In this document: positions 22,330 through 34,617 of the stretch, piece after piece
Layout of the letters: each line of letters opens with the position of its first letter
Numbering within the stretch: position 1 is the first letter of the stretch
Position numbers and translations under genes: made by a program
The notes under the pieces: generated by a model
Seen by the model: the letters and a program-made list of their open reading frames with translations, nothing else
Told to the model about the DNA's origin: nothing
The model's database searches: none
From: Cliona cf. orientalis
Lineage: Eukaryota; Porifera; Demospongiae; Clionaida; Clionaidae
Assembly: GCA_963930775.1 (NCBI GenBank)
Contig: OZ005700.1
Location: 7,636,609 to 7,700,608 of the forward strand
Reading direction: 5' to 3'
Length of the DNA stretch: 64,000 nt

Positions 22330-22579
22330 TCTGATTGATACTACTTTACAACTTCTTCATTGTTACAGTATTGAACCATACCGATTGAAGGGTGTGGCTA
22401 GCGAGACTAATGCGTAATAACGAATCCGGACACAAATTTTAACTTAACCCTTTCGTTGCAGCAAAGTATGACCATTTAGCATTTAGCCCTTGCAGCTCCA
22501 GCCACTAGCTCCTAGGTTTAGAGGACCAATCAGCCCATGATCAGTGCATGCAACGAGAGGAGAAGGAGAGAATCACGTG
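22330..22579. promoter_or_regulatory. Divergent promoter region, receptor A3 / RNPC3
   Basis: 250 bp between two opposite start codons, both genes intact. It contains the CACGTG E-box next to the RNPC3 ATG and is conserved with the other two units. It implies that a housekeeping splicing gene and an immune-type receptor share a control region. The transcription start was not determined. Confidence 0.5.
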
Positions 22580-25401
22580 ATGAGGTGCCTGCTAGTCCGT
22601 CACCTTCCCAGCTGGTTGAACAGGGAGGAGAAAGAGAGCCTGTTTAGCCACTTTGGAGCCCAAGATGTGGTCATCATGCCGAACAGGGGGAAACTGGTGG
22701 GTTTACTATAAAGTATTGGTGTCGAATGAAAGGCGGGAGTGTTTGTGATATCACCATGATGTGTTCTTTTCATTCACAATAGAGGAACTGTGTCTTTGCC
22801 GCATTTGCTGATCATGATAAAGCCAAGAAGGTATAAGTACTTTCCATAATCACATGAATTTAGGCCCTTGCAATTCGAGTATAATTTGGGAATAATACTC
22901 TAATTCATAATTCCCTATTCAAATCGTGTATTCCATTTGCTGATGTGATTATATTATCTCTCTATCATAACAATAAATATTGTAGGCTATGGAGAAGCTG
23001 CACCAGTTGGATGTGTTTGGCAGTAGATTGGTAGTGGAATACGCCAACACATCACATTCCAGTGTGGTCCATGAAGCAAAGCTTGATAAGTACGTCTAAC
23101 AATTATCATAATAATACAGGGGGGACACTGCATAGGCGACTGTGCTCCCACCTGCGACAGGGGTCAAAGTGAGGTCAAAGTGAGATGGTCAAACAGCTAG
23201 TTGGGAACCAAGGATAGCTTAGAAACGATCAAGGTCTCTCCAGGCACTCAATCGGCGTGGATAATCAAGGGTCAAGGCATACATTTTCAGTGTGGTTATA
23301 CCAAAATGACCCCGATCGCAGGTGGAAGTACAGATGTCTATATAGTGTCCCCCTAGCCCTTGTATTATTAGTATTATTGTACTGAAATACTGAAACTCCA
23401 ATTCACACCACTTGAAGGTGGTCCTGCAACACTTGTAAAGGTGAGCTAGAGGTTGTGGGGGTGCAGGTAAAGGAAGAAGAGGCGAAGGAGAAAGAGAAGA
23501 GGCTGCCTCCTATCACAAAACAAGAAGTGTCTTCTCCACCGAGGTTAGTATGACATAATATTCCAACATCCAGTTTCAGGTGGTTTAATTCTTTCTTTCT
23601 TTCGTTGCTGTCAAGCTCCTCCCAGCGTTATCGCTACCCTCTCCCCACACCTTCTACCATTGCAAACATCACCAATGCTATAGCCTGTGTCCCTCAACTT
23701 TATGTACAGGTAATTTTTCATCTAGATATACCTTTGATTAGAGTTAACCCCTTAGGTGCTTCACTTGATGAATAAGCTGAATATCCCGCCTCCATTTGGT
23801 CCCCCTACGTCAGCACCGCCTATGGTAACTACAAATCTAATAACGTGTCCCATAAACCATTAGTCATTTTTTTTAGTTGCTAGAGGGCTTGGGATTTCCC
23901 CCAGAGTTAGAGGGCCAGCAGCCTCAAGCTGGCTCCTCTGATGAAGACAGCTCTGAGATTGAGAGTGATGAAGAGACAAGGAGAAAAAGAAAATCTAGGT
24001 ATACACAAGCAAGACTTTTTAAGGATTTGGTCAACTTTTAAGTAATTTCCATTTTAGGGTGAGAGAGCCACATCTGGCTGTGTCACCAAAGAGACGAAAA
24101 GTACCGTACAAGCAAGTGGTCGGTGCTGTGCCTCCGCCCAAGAGAAGACGGGTAGAAGAAAGTGGAGCAGAAGATGTCAAACCAATCATTACGGTTAGTT
24201 TAAATATTCCCGACACACTAGCCTAAATTATTAGCTACTCACTTTGGCCATTTGCCATCATTTCCTTTGCAATCCTTTGGCATGATATCAGCACTGGTCA
24301 GTACTATTATTAGGAAAATGGCTACAAGATCTTATAATATGCTTCGGGAACCCTTGATGGTGGTAGTAAGCACCCAACCACTAGTCTACTGTTATTCAAC
24401 TGCAGCAGTCAAAGAAGATTGAGTTCCACATGCCTACCGAACTTGCCCCATCTCAGCCGATGACCACAAACCAGGAGAGGGTCACCGTGACGTACATGGC
24501 CAGGACAGAGAGAAGACAAAATCTTTCTAACAGTGCTTTGATCGCTGATGATAGTGAACCAGCTGGGCCTGGTCAACAATACCTACAAGGACCTGCAGAA
24601 GCCGCTGCTTTAGGCAGTGCTAAGGTGCCGCCGGTGGATGCCACGGTAGGTGGTGGTGCTGAGGTACAGGTACAGGGAGAGGAAGGGGAGGAGGAAGAGA
24701 GCGAGATTGAAAAATTCATCACACTTGCTGAGCTAACTGCGAATCGACTATCAGATGCAGGTATGTGGTATATACATTGTATCATCCCCCAACCAGCCCA
24801 ATTTCTCACATTCATTTTGTTTGGTGGGGGAGTACATTATTATTATTTATCTTGCCTGTCATGTAGAAATGAAAGACGAGCACATATTCAGAAACTACTC
24901 ACCCGGGGAACCATCTGTCCGACTCTACCTGAAGAATGTGGCAAAACAAGTAGAGGAAAAGGTTAGAGTGTGGATAAAAATGTGTGCTCTGATAACAATA
25001 ATATTCCATAAAATTTTTACAGGATCTGAGGTACATCTATGGTCGATACGTTAACTGGTCCGTGGAAAAAGAGACCAACATGTGAGATGGTGACACTTGT
25101 ACTAACCACCTTGGGCCTACACTTGATGATTATCACAAAATTGATATTATTTCTCATAGGTTCAGCATTCAGCTGATGAAGACGGGCAGGATGAAGGGTC
25201 AGGCGTTCATTGGCCTTCCCAGTGAGGCCGTGGCGGCACAGGCTTTGAGAGAGACCAATGGATACCTACTCAGAGGAAAACCAATCGTCGTCGTAAGATA
25301 CACCACAAATCACTGAATTTGAATGTACATGACATTGTACCATTATTGATTTGGTATAGCATTTTGCAAGATCTTCAAGACCCAAGGATACTGGAGTTTG
25401 A
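22580..25401 (+). CDS. RNPC3: RNPC3 (U11/U12 snRNP 65K protein), intact copy
   Basis: Twelve exons: 22580-22696, 22783-22830, 22989-23090, about 23620-23708, 23755-23823, 23877-23998, 24058-24192, about 24400-24760, 24867-24962, 25022-25080, 25161-25293 and 25360-25401. RRM1 starts at MRCLLVRHLPSWLN; the middle has the conserved LYVQVLHLMNKLNIPPPFGP region, then an acidic and basic linker. RRM2 carries VRLYLKNVAKQVEEK, DLRYIYGRYVNW, LMKTGRMKGQAFIGLP and the end KPIVVHFARSSRP. The protein bridges U11 and U12 snRNPs by binding the U12 RNA 3' stem-loop in the minor spliceosome. This is the only copy in the window without lesions and the only one with the terminal exon. Confidence 0.93.
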
Positions 25402-25598
25402 GAGCTAAACTACCGTACCCACGTTTATGTGTATCGCAGAATCATGCATTCATTCACTGTGGTCTTTCATATCATTTTCCAAAAAAAGTGCAAAATATAT
25501 TATCGGTTTTTGGTCCACATAAATGAATAAATACAAACACTAATAATAATTGGTACCTTATCTTTCTTAATAACACTACTAACCATCAGTCACATTAA

Positions 25599-28500
25599 TT
25601 AGTTGGTTCTCAATGTTTTCCTGCTGACCAGTTGGAAGCACGCCTGGAGTAGCAAGTGGTCCGATGAGAGATACCTGTGTGGCTGAGGACCCAAGTCCAA
25701 CAAGACGTGGGTACTCGGCAGCGCCTTCCTCGAGAGCAGGTGAAACCCCACCCTCTTCTTGGTGGGCGGGGTGAAGAAGATGTAGTCCACAGTCTCAAAG
25801 GCAGATTGGTGGAAGGTAGTCACAGTGGAGGGTGTCGAGATTCGTGATTGAGGATACGCAGTGATAAACTTGAATGGGTGTGTGATCAACCCCTGGATGT
25901 GGCAAAGTGATCGTTTTTTCGGTTCACTCCGACTCAGTTGACCCGTGTGTAGATCTACCGCTCGACCGCCGGTAGAATTAGAGTTAGACCGTGGTTCAGG
26001 CTTTGCTTCGGTCGAGGAATTGAGAGCCGTAGTATCTGATTTCTGATTTTCGTCACCAGTACTAATCCTCTCCCAGTCCATGTCAGAATCATCTGTAGAC
26101 GCATCGCCCTCAATGTCTACGGATGAATCCAGTGGCTTTTTATCATCAGCCATACGTGGGCCAGACGAAGATGATGATGGCTGGCCGTCTGAAGGGGACT
26201 GTGACGTTTTCACGGTTGATTTTGGCCCGCTAGTCAACGACGGAAAATTAGACATCTTGATTCCACTATAACTCATTCCCCTTGCCTTAGCTCCACGTGC
26301 ACTCCGAGTTTTGCTGTATCGTTTCGACGATAGCCCGTCAGAGCTTGAAGCAGCCTTGAATCCCTCGTTTTGCGACTGAACAAAATCGCCAGCATCAGAA
26401 GTACCCACCATTTTTGTTGAGGCAACTGCTTTCTCGTGCTGGCCATCTCTCTCTTCCTTTTGGTGAGATGAGCCATGACTCGATGACGACGAAGAATGCG
26501 GCCTTTTTTCCTTCTTACAAAGCATATCATTACCTCCAGCAACTTCAGCCATACCATTAGCAGTAGCAGTAGGTGTTGAATTTATAGCAGTGGTGGTGGT
26601 GCTATCTGTCTCCATGGTCTCCATGTATATGCAGTTGGGTCCGATATTCATGCTGGGAGGGAGAAGGGGTGAGGGGATCTCTCTCGAACGACTCTTCCTG
26701 TGGTTGTAGCCGGCCACCTCCGTGGCGCACATCTTGGAGTAGTTGAGGAAGGAGGAGGTGATGAAGTCCACCAGCGGAGAGTTGGGCGTACAGTTGAAGT
26801 CACCACACAGCACTATGGGAAGCAGACCACCACTTCCTGCAAGATGAAGAAACCAACATGGCTGCACATGTACTTCCTGTATGATACTTGACAACAATGC
26901 ACTGGACATAAGGCTTGTGTGCAATGTATAACAAGGAGTGAACTAGGTCTAAGGATAGCACATTTTTGTTCATAATTAACACGAGGATTAGTAGTGAGTA
27001 CAGATCCGTAAGCAAGGTACGGGAGACAATGACTACCATGAATTATTATGTTGTACCTGGTATAGTGGCCATTCTGTGTAGTTCTGCAAAGAGGCAGCTC
27101 ATCTGAGCTAGCTTGACCTCACCAGCCTTGGGGTTGTAGAGAAGGTGGGTAGTTGCAACGCAAAACTCCTTAGCATCACTACAACAACAGAAAGAACAAG
27201 AAACATAGGACACTACACGTACATGTAGGCCCATAAACTGCAAAACAAGAATACATGCTGTATTCTAAGCTTACAGCCTCCTCCCTGTATATAATGGGGC
27301 CCAAATGCCAAATTTATGATCTTGCTGCTGCTATATTATACAGGTACGATAACGTACCCCTTCTGCTCCTGCTGCTCGACGAATTTAAACCTGAGCACAA
27401 TGCCGACATTGTCTCGATTCAAGACCTTAAACGTCTGTCGGTAGGTGAGGCCCTTCCACTCCAGGAGTTCCAGCGACTTGGTGCGATAGAACACGGCACA
27501 GCCATCCGTGTGAGACCCTGTCCTACACTGGTAGACGCCAGTGTAGCCATGCTCCTTCAACTGAGGATCAAACCACGAGTTGTAGTGATCCTCCTGCACC
27601 TCCTGGAGACAAAAGATCTGCAGGAGAGGTCAAAGGTCAGTTGCTACCCCCTCATTTCCACATGCATAGTTCAATATGGAACGTAAAAGATTAAGATTAT
27701 CAGCATTCAGTATTACACGAAGAAAATCTCTCATATTACATAATATTGTGTAAATGCACACCTCATAGTTGTACAAAAGGTCAAAATGGTACCCCATAAG
27801 CCATCCAATCCTTGCTAATGCACGATGCTTCATGCAGGGCAGGAAAACTGGTATGAATAGAAAACCTCTTTTCTATCACGACCTACATCAGCATCAGATT
27901 CTGTGAGGTCCTTGAGTAGATTTGTCTTCCTGAAGTCCCACTCGAGCAGCTCTGGTACAGCGTCAGAGTAGAGATAGCGGTTCTTTCTGATCAGGTCCTG
28001 AGCAAGGAGGTTATAGCTGAGCACCGAGACAGTCGTAGCTGATTCTTCTCCCCCTCCTCCTCCTTCCCCACTCTCCTGCACTGGCTTGTTCAGCTCCACC
28101 ATCGGCCGCAGGGGAGCATGTGACCTACAGGCACTGATTAGGAGAGAGCAATTAATTGTTATAGAGGATCTCTAGGCAATAGCACTTTACTAGTCAAAGA
28201 TCTAAGAGTTTTTCACAGTGGTTATATGGGCACCCAACACAGTCTAAATGTGCATAATTACCTGGATTGCATTGTCGAACCCTCTGGGTGCATTTGGTGA
28301 TCCGGGGGGATCATGATGTTCCCCCCAGCAGACATTCCGTCACTGTTAGATAGCTGCGAGTTTGAGTGCCCATCGGCAGAGAAATCAAACACAGGGGGCA
28401 CTGCCATGTTGTGCACATCATTGAAATAGACACCTCCACCTTCTCCTCTATTCCCCCCTCTGCCCCTGTAATTAGGCGCACCCATGTGGCCTGGGTGGTG

Positions 28501-28662
28501 GTCTGGGGGGTAAGGATGGCGAAAATGGTTGAAGCCTTTGGTGGGGGGAACTGGCATGGAGGGATCAAACCACGGCTCCCCCATCATTGGCCCTGGACCT
28601 GGTCCAGGATGGGGCATGCCATGAAGATCAAATGGAGGAGGGGGCCTGTTGAGTGTGAAGGA

Positions 28663-28694
<32 letters not shown>

Positions 28695-29262
28695 AGAGAA
28701 GAACGAATTACAACTCTGAGGAAATAGTTGTGAGAGATCTACACTGTATACATTAGGGAGGCTTCACATGTTGAATAACATAGTACTGTCTGGAAATCAC
28801 TCCATCTTGAGAAATACATGAGGGCATCAAAGTGCTAAGCACGTGGTACAGGCACAAATTATTTGGAATGCTAAATTTAGCAAATTGACAGCTGGAGTTA
28901 TAATCAACTAAGTGGCACATATGGCATGGTAAATTGCTGTCAGTAAATACATAAACAAGGTAAATATCGCAGAGAAAGTACCAGGCATACCAAAAGTGTG
29001 AAGGGTGTGGAAAATCAGACGGTGGCATCATGGGATTAGGTGGGAGGTGTGGTGCACGAGGAGGAGGGGGAGGAGGGAAGCCAGCCGTTGCCGCTGCAGC
29101 TGCTTGATGGTGACCTGGGGGGTACCTCCCGCTATTTGAGCCAGGGCCAGGGCGAGCCCTTCCATGTCCTTGGTGAAGGTGCTGGTGGTAGTAGGGATGA
29201 TGATTGTTTGAGGAACGGTTTCTCGAGTGTGCGCTGGAGCGATCCATAGTCTTCTTTGGCAT
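25599..29262 (-). CDS. ANGEL: ANGEL-family EEP-fold enzyme
   Basis: Exons (minus): 29262-28992, about 28646-28261, about 28123-27887, 27619-27355, 27179-27058 and about 26836-25599. The catalytic domain has SYNLLAQDL, the metal-binding Glu in LQEVQEDHY, TDGCAVFYRT, NRDNVGIV, VATTHLLYNPKAGEVKLAQ, CGDFN, VDYIF and the final SSDHLLL Asp-His. Angel proteins belong to the CCR4/Nocturnin exonuclease-endonuclease-phosphatase family; vertebrate ANGEL2 removes 2',3'-cyclic phosphates from RNA. The N-terminus is rich in Pro, Gly and His. A Ser-rich insertion of over 200 residues sits between CGDFN and VDYIF, longer than I recall in vertebrate proteins. An upstream in-frame ATG at 29373 leaves the start uncertain. 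Confidence 0.88.
28660..28705. repeat. (GA)n microsatellite in ANGEL intron
   Basis: A run of GA dinucleotides broken by one GATGGA, in the intron between the first two ANGEL exons. Confidence 0.85.
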
Positions 29263-29664
29263 AGGTGTGGTAAAGTTCAAAGGTGGAAGTTGATTGACAG
29301 GAAATTCCCTCTTCAAAAAGATGATCAAGCGCGATGGTTTTGCTCTCAAGGTGTGGTTAACTCTCGAGTACATTAATAAATGGCGCCTGTGTAGTCAACG
29401 TAGCACTGTATAGAGTCCTCACGACCGACATTGAGCGCAGATCTTCTCGCGCCGGTCACTTGCGCTACCTGATGGGCGTTATTTAGAGTGGTGCAGTACA
29501 GTGCATGCACGTGCACGTGATGGTACGCAAATTAATTAAACACGCGGAGTACAACACGCTGCATTAAATTTTAATTATTGGGGTGGCGCTAGCTAGCTAG
29601 CTAGCTCCTCAAAAAGAGGGTGGAGGAGCTGCGCAATATTTAGAAGTACAGACTTCAAAATTTG
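29263..29664. promoter_or_regulatory. Divergent promoter region, ANGEL / CLP1
   Basis: About 400 bp between the ANGEL start (29262, or 29373 if the longer form is used) and the CLP1 start (29665). It includes a (GCTA)n run at about 29588-29605 and GCACGTGCACGTGAT near 29508. Two RNA-processing genes in head-to-head arrangement suggest a bidirectional promoter; inference only. Confidence 0.45.
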
Positions 29665-32600
29665 ATGGTAAGGTAGCTATTCCTAAGCGTGGTGGTGTGC
29701 ATGATGGCTCCAGTTTACAGGAAAGCCAGCCGGAGGACGACAGACCGGCCAAGGACTGGATCCTTCCCAAGGAGGCTGAGCTGAGGGTGGAGGTCGGAAA
29801 TGAAAACGTTGTCGACATAAGGGTACGTGTATAATTTTAATATCAGCGCTAGGATAGAAGTGACAACATATGCGATGGTTGGGATACACTATAGATCCAT
29901 TGCATGTGACGTCACGGGGCTCACTCAAAGAATGCAGGCATCAGTTTTTCTTATGGTTGCAGTGATGTTAGATTAACCACAGTGTGCTTCAAGATATCAC
30001 AAATCTCCTCCTCCAGATTGTGTCAGGCTCGGCTGAGGTGTTTGGAACAGAGCTGGTCAAGAACAAGGCGTACACCATCACCTCACACTCAAAGGTGGCC
30101 ATCTTCACGTGGTATGGCTGCACTGTAAGAATATCCTTTAACCAATAGCTCTGAAGCTAGTAACACTTCAGTATTACTCCACCCCAGGTCCTCCCAGCTT
30201 TTCTATGTAATTGTGTGCAACCTTTGCAGGGTCTGGAGACGAGTTAAGCTCTAGTATAGCCTTATCCACAGACCCTCACCCTTTATAATGTTGCACACAG
30301 TACATAGAAAAAGCTGGCTGAGTACAAGGGGGTCAATACAGTGTACATGTATATATATTATTAGTTGGCTATTCCTTGACTATGACTATTGATGTTGTAC
30401 GTGTGTGGTGAGCCAGAGGTGACGTATATGTCTGAGGAGACCCCTATGCTGATGTACCTCAACGCCCACATGGCTGTGGATCAGATGAGAACAAAGAACG
30501 AAACAGAGGGGAAGATTGGAGCAAAGGTACACAGATACAGTAGTGTACTGGTATTAAATGCTGGCTTGTACTGTTAATGTTATGTTTCAAAATTTGCCCA
30601 ACTTCATCAGATCTCGGCAAGCCTATCTTCAAAACAATTAATATTCCTTGTCCAAAAAAAATCACTTCTCACTACTGCATACATATTATGCATACATGTA
30701 GGTGATGGTGGTAGGACCTACGGATGTTGGCAAGAGTACACTCTGCAAGATACTGCTGAACTATGCGGTAAAGATGGGCAGGCAGCCTTGTCTGGTGGAC
30801 CTTGATGTTGGACAGGTACTGTGGCATGCTAAAGTGTACCGTAATTTGTTGTCTTTGCACTAGAGACTTTTACTGATACAAACTTTCACTGTTTTTGTAG
30901 TGCTCATAGACCAACTGGAATAGTTAAGTCAACAACATTATCAGTTATTATAACATTAGCTAGCCATAAATTTTAAGAGTACAGTACTATTCTGATGGCA
31001 AAATTTTCTGTACCCATTATTAGAAAATCTAAGGATGAAATCCCAATACGTATCTATCTAGGTTTATTAACATCACACATCATTGCTGCTTATAATGATG
31101 CATAATAATTCTAATTATAGGGAGTGATTTCTCTCCCCGGGTCCATGGGGCTGCTCCCGGTGGAGCGACCGTGTGACGTGGAGAGCGGTGAGTTTCCCAC
31201 GAAGGCCTCCCTGGTCTTCCACTACGGCCACAGCAGCCCTGGACCTAACATCAAGCTCTACAACACAGTGGCCTCTGCAATGGCGGACATGTTCAGGAAG
31301 AGGTGTGAATCCATCCCAAAAGGTATGCCATAATTATATAGCAGGAAACTTTCAAGGGAGAAAACTTTCACGGATTGGTAGGAAGGGAGCATTTTGTGGA
31401 GAAAACTTTGGCTGTAAAATTGCAAAATTCGTGAAGGTTTTCTCCCTTGAAGGTTTCTTGCTATATGGTAATTATTATAAGATAGAGTCAATACTTAATT
31501 TACTGCACTATCACATTCAAAGGATTTCTTTACCTAATTTATGAGGTGTCACTGTACTTACCCTGGTGAAAAGCTATTGTATAGAATTCTGAGCATTATT
31601 ATCTACTGAAATTTTAGCCAAGACTGGAGGTTGTGTGATCAACACATGTGGTTGGGTGGATGGTGGTGGATACAAGGCACTACTTCACGCTGCCAATGCC
31701 TTTGAAGGTACATACATACCAATTATTATTACTAACATCAAGATTTGCGTAGAGGAAAGTGACTATTATTTTTGCATTCATTCTTCAGTTGATGTAGTTT
31801 TTGTATTGGATCACGAGAGACTATTTCATGATCTACAAAGAGAACTACCGCAAACCACTCAGATTGTACCACTGCCCAAATCAGGAGGAGTGAGTTGAGA
31901 AATTGCAAGCATTCACTATACCATTGAGAGCTGCTCTGCTCTATAATATTTCCAGGTTGTTGTACGAAGCCGCGAGTTTCGGAGGGAGAACAGAATGGAG
32001 CGGTTGAGGTCGTATTTCTATGGAAAGAAACCACAAAATTTCTACCCATTCACCTTTGATGTTGCCTTATCTGATGTTGAAGTATTTAAAATCGGAGGTA
32101 CACAACTATTCAATTAAAATGAGGCCTACTGACTTCATTGATAATTAAATTTTGCTTTTCTTTTTGCCAGCCCCTGCTGTGCCAGAGTCTGCCCTACCCA
32201 TTGGCATGAAGAAGGAGGATGGTAGCACTCAACTAATACCCATTGAACCAAGTGAGATTCTATCTAAATTAGTGTCCTAATTAAAGGAGCTGTCATAAAT
32301 TTGGGGATAGTAAGAGCAATCATAACACTGACAGATAATGTACATGTAGGTCATTAATATTCAACTGCGGTTGCATTGCTAGGCCCTCAAGAGATGTAAT
32401 TTCTTTCCGCTGCAGGCCGTGACTTGGTGAACTGCATTCTCAGCTTAAGCATGGCCACCTCCCAGGAGGAAGGGTTGGTCACCACCTGCTCAGCAGGATA
32501 CATCTGTGTGTAAGTAGAAATAAAGAAACATTGATAAAGCTCTTACTTTATTCACTTGCTCCCTCCGTCTTTCTTTCCTTCCCCACCCCCCAGTGCTGCT

Positions 32601-32705
32601 GTCGACCTGGAGAAGCATACCATGACAATACTCTCACCTGCACCAAGACCCCTACCTAGAAAGTATCTCCTTTTGACTGACTTCAAATTTGTAGACCTCA
32701 GATAG
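29665..32705 (+). CDS. CLP1: CLP1 polynucleotide 5'-hydroxyl kinase, pre-mRNA cleavage / tRNA splicing factor
   Basis: Exons 29665-29667 (start codon only), 29721-29822, 30017-30130, 30401-30526, 30702-30815, 31121-31322, 31618-31707, 31789-31889, 31956-32097, 32171-32251, 32416-32509 and 32594-32705. The N-terminal domain includes [12 protein letters not shown] and AIFTWYGC. The P-loop is GPTDVGKST, followed by [29 protein letters not shown] and PLPKSGGVV. The C-terminal domain ends [14 protein letters not shown] and FKFVDLR. CLP1 phosphorylates RNA 5' ends and works in cleavage factor II and with the tRNA splicing endonuclease. The intron at 30131-30400 appears to be U12-type. A possible polyadenylation signal AATAAA lies near 32730. 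Confidence 0.93.
30131..30400 (+). other. Putative AT-AC U12-type intron of CLP1
   Basis: No GT-AG solution gives an in-frame join here. The intron starts ATATCCTTT, the exact U12 5' splice site consensus, carries TTCCTTGAC (U12 branch-site consensus TTCCTTRAC) at 30372-30380, and can end in GTAC at 30400. This join gives GCTVRVCGEPE, the same length as the conserved GCSVQLSGRTE region of other CLP1 proteins. Confidence 0.82.
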
Positions 32706-33059
32706 TGAAATTAACCCAGCCATGAACCATAATAAAAATAATTAATATCAACATAGATCGATGATCGGATGCCCAGTGCTGCGCCAATAGTATAATAGAC
32801 CAGCGCCTATTCCCTGCATATGCATCTAGCCTCGTCCCCCCAGCCCCAGGCTCCCTCATGTCTACACAATTACAATTACAAATTATGTGCAACATGAAGG
32901 AGCCTGGAGATATATATGAGGCTTCCTTGATAGTCTACCAGGTCCTACAATGTTGCAGTGGTGTAATTATTGTGTTGAGTACATGATTATGTATACATCA
33001 CATCAACACGTACACAGACACAACAGATGTGAACTTCGACCCTTTAATTAGTAAGGGTG

Positions 33060-33171
33060 GGCATTTCCGCCCACCGGCGGCGGGTAATGTGTTTGTGGGT
33101 GTGGTCTCCCACCTCAGAGGCTTCAGGCGCTTCGAGACCCAGAGATTAGGCTACCATCGCTGCTAGGTGAG
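33060..33171 (+). other. Possible 5' untranslated exon of the GALNT gene
   Basis: A GC-richer segment ends CATCGCTGCTAG followed by GTGAGTTCC, a good donor, 250 bp before the first coding exon. No start codon in a useful frame. Assignment to the downstream gene is inference. Confidence 0.35.
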
Positions 33172-33428
33172 TTCCCTGTACGTGAAAAGAATAACAGTAA
33201 CTGAGTCTATGGTCCTACACGGTTACCGAATAGCTAACTATACGTGGGTCGGGATATTTATACAATCATAAATATGCGTTCTGTAGCTAGAGTGTGAAGC
33301 CTAGATGCTGTGAACAATAGGACATGTAAGCAGATTACTATCATAGTGTTACAAGCTCTATAGTATGATGAATATCTTATTCCATGCTATCCAACTCCTG
33401 TGCTTGTTTCTACCCTGACAGTGCTGAG

Positions 33429-34539
33429 ATGCGTTTCCACTACAAGAGAATAGCCGTCGTAACCTTTGTCCTGATTGCGGTCAGCCTATCAGTGTTCGTC
33501 CTGACCCAGTACGGTGGCTCGTCGAGCTGGTTTGGCAGCAAGAAGGTTAGAAAGAAGAAAATAGTCACCATACAGGACAAGATAGAGGAAGAACTAAGCA
33601 AGTGAGGGCTATATGTATAATATTTAAATACTGTTAGGAATGTTTTGTAAATATCAAGGTTAAGTTTGGTACCCCAATAGCTGTGTACTAGCAATAGTAT
33701 GATATAGTGTTAAGATTTGCACTCACTTATGTATGCATACCGTATAAGGCTTTGTGCATGTTTTGCTTGCGAAGTGTATATACATATGGTTTCTGCAGTT
33801 GTTGCTTTGATGTTTGTCCTCTCTGCAAACTATGTTGTCAGTTTGGTACACTGGGTGGACTCGGAATGGGCCACCATGTGCCATGTTTAGCAATAGTGTA
33901 GTGCTTCGTGGTTATAATATACACAAATCATAATACCATTTTTGGATTATGAAGCAATATAGTAGAAGGGGATAAATCAGAAATGGATAATTAGAGATAT
34001 CCTCCCTCAATTATGCACAGGAAAGTAAGAGGGAGTGAGTTCATAATAATAATTATTACGGATATTATGTGTGCATGAAAATTCAAATTAATATTTAATC
34101 CCAAATTTAGGGGCAAACAATCCTTATGTCTACTCGGTAGACTACACGTATACTTGTCCCCAGGCTCCTCAATCTTTTCAGTTGTGCAGTGTACAATGTT
34201 GGAAATCTGGGAATGGGGCCTGAGTTCGAGGATTAGTCTAGGAGTGTGTACGTAATGATCTAATTTTCATGCAGGAAGTGGGGTCTGAGTTTGGATCCTC
34301 AGAATGATGAGGAGAAGGCAGAACAGAAACGTGGCTACGATTTGAATGGATTTAACCAGTTCCGCAGCGACAGAATACCACTGGACAGAGATATAGCCGA
34401 CACTAGACATCCACAGTGAGTACTGGCTCATGGAGGATGTGCAAAGTCTTTCTCCCTCCCTCTCTCTCTCCCTCTTTCTCTCCCTCTCCCTCTCCCTCCC
34501 CCTCTCTCTCTCTTCCTCACTCTCTCTCTCCCTCTCCCT

Positions 34540-34617
<78 letters not shown>

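Noticed and set aside
25610..26271. Alternative-frame open frames inside the last ANGEL exon
   Set aside because: Shadows of the conserved ANGEL frame, which carries the catalytic residues.
30131..30400. GT-AG intron for CLP1 exon 3 using GTAAGA at 30125
   Set aside because: No AG acceptor yields the conserved frame; a TGA precedes the coding segment in that frame.
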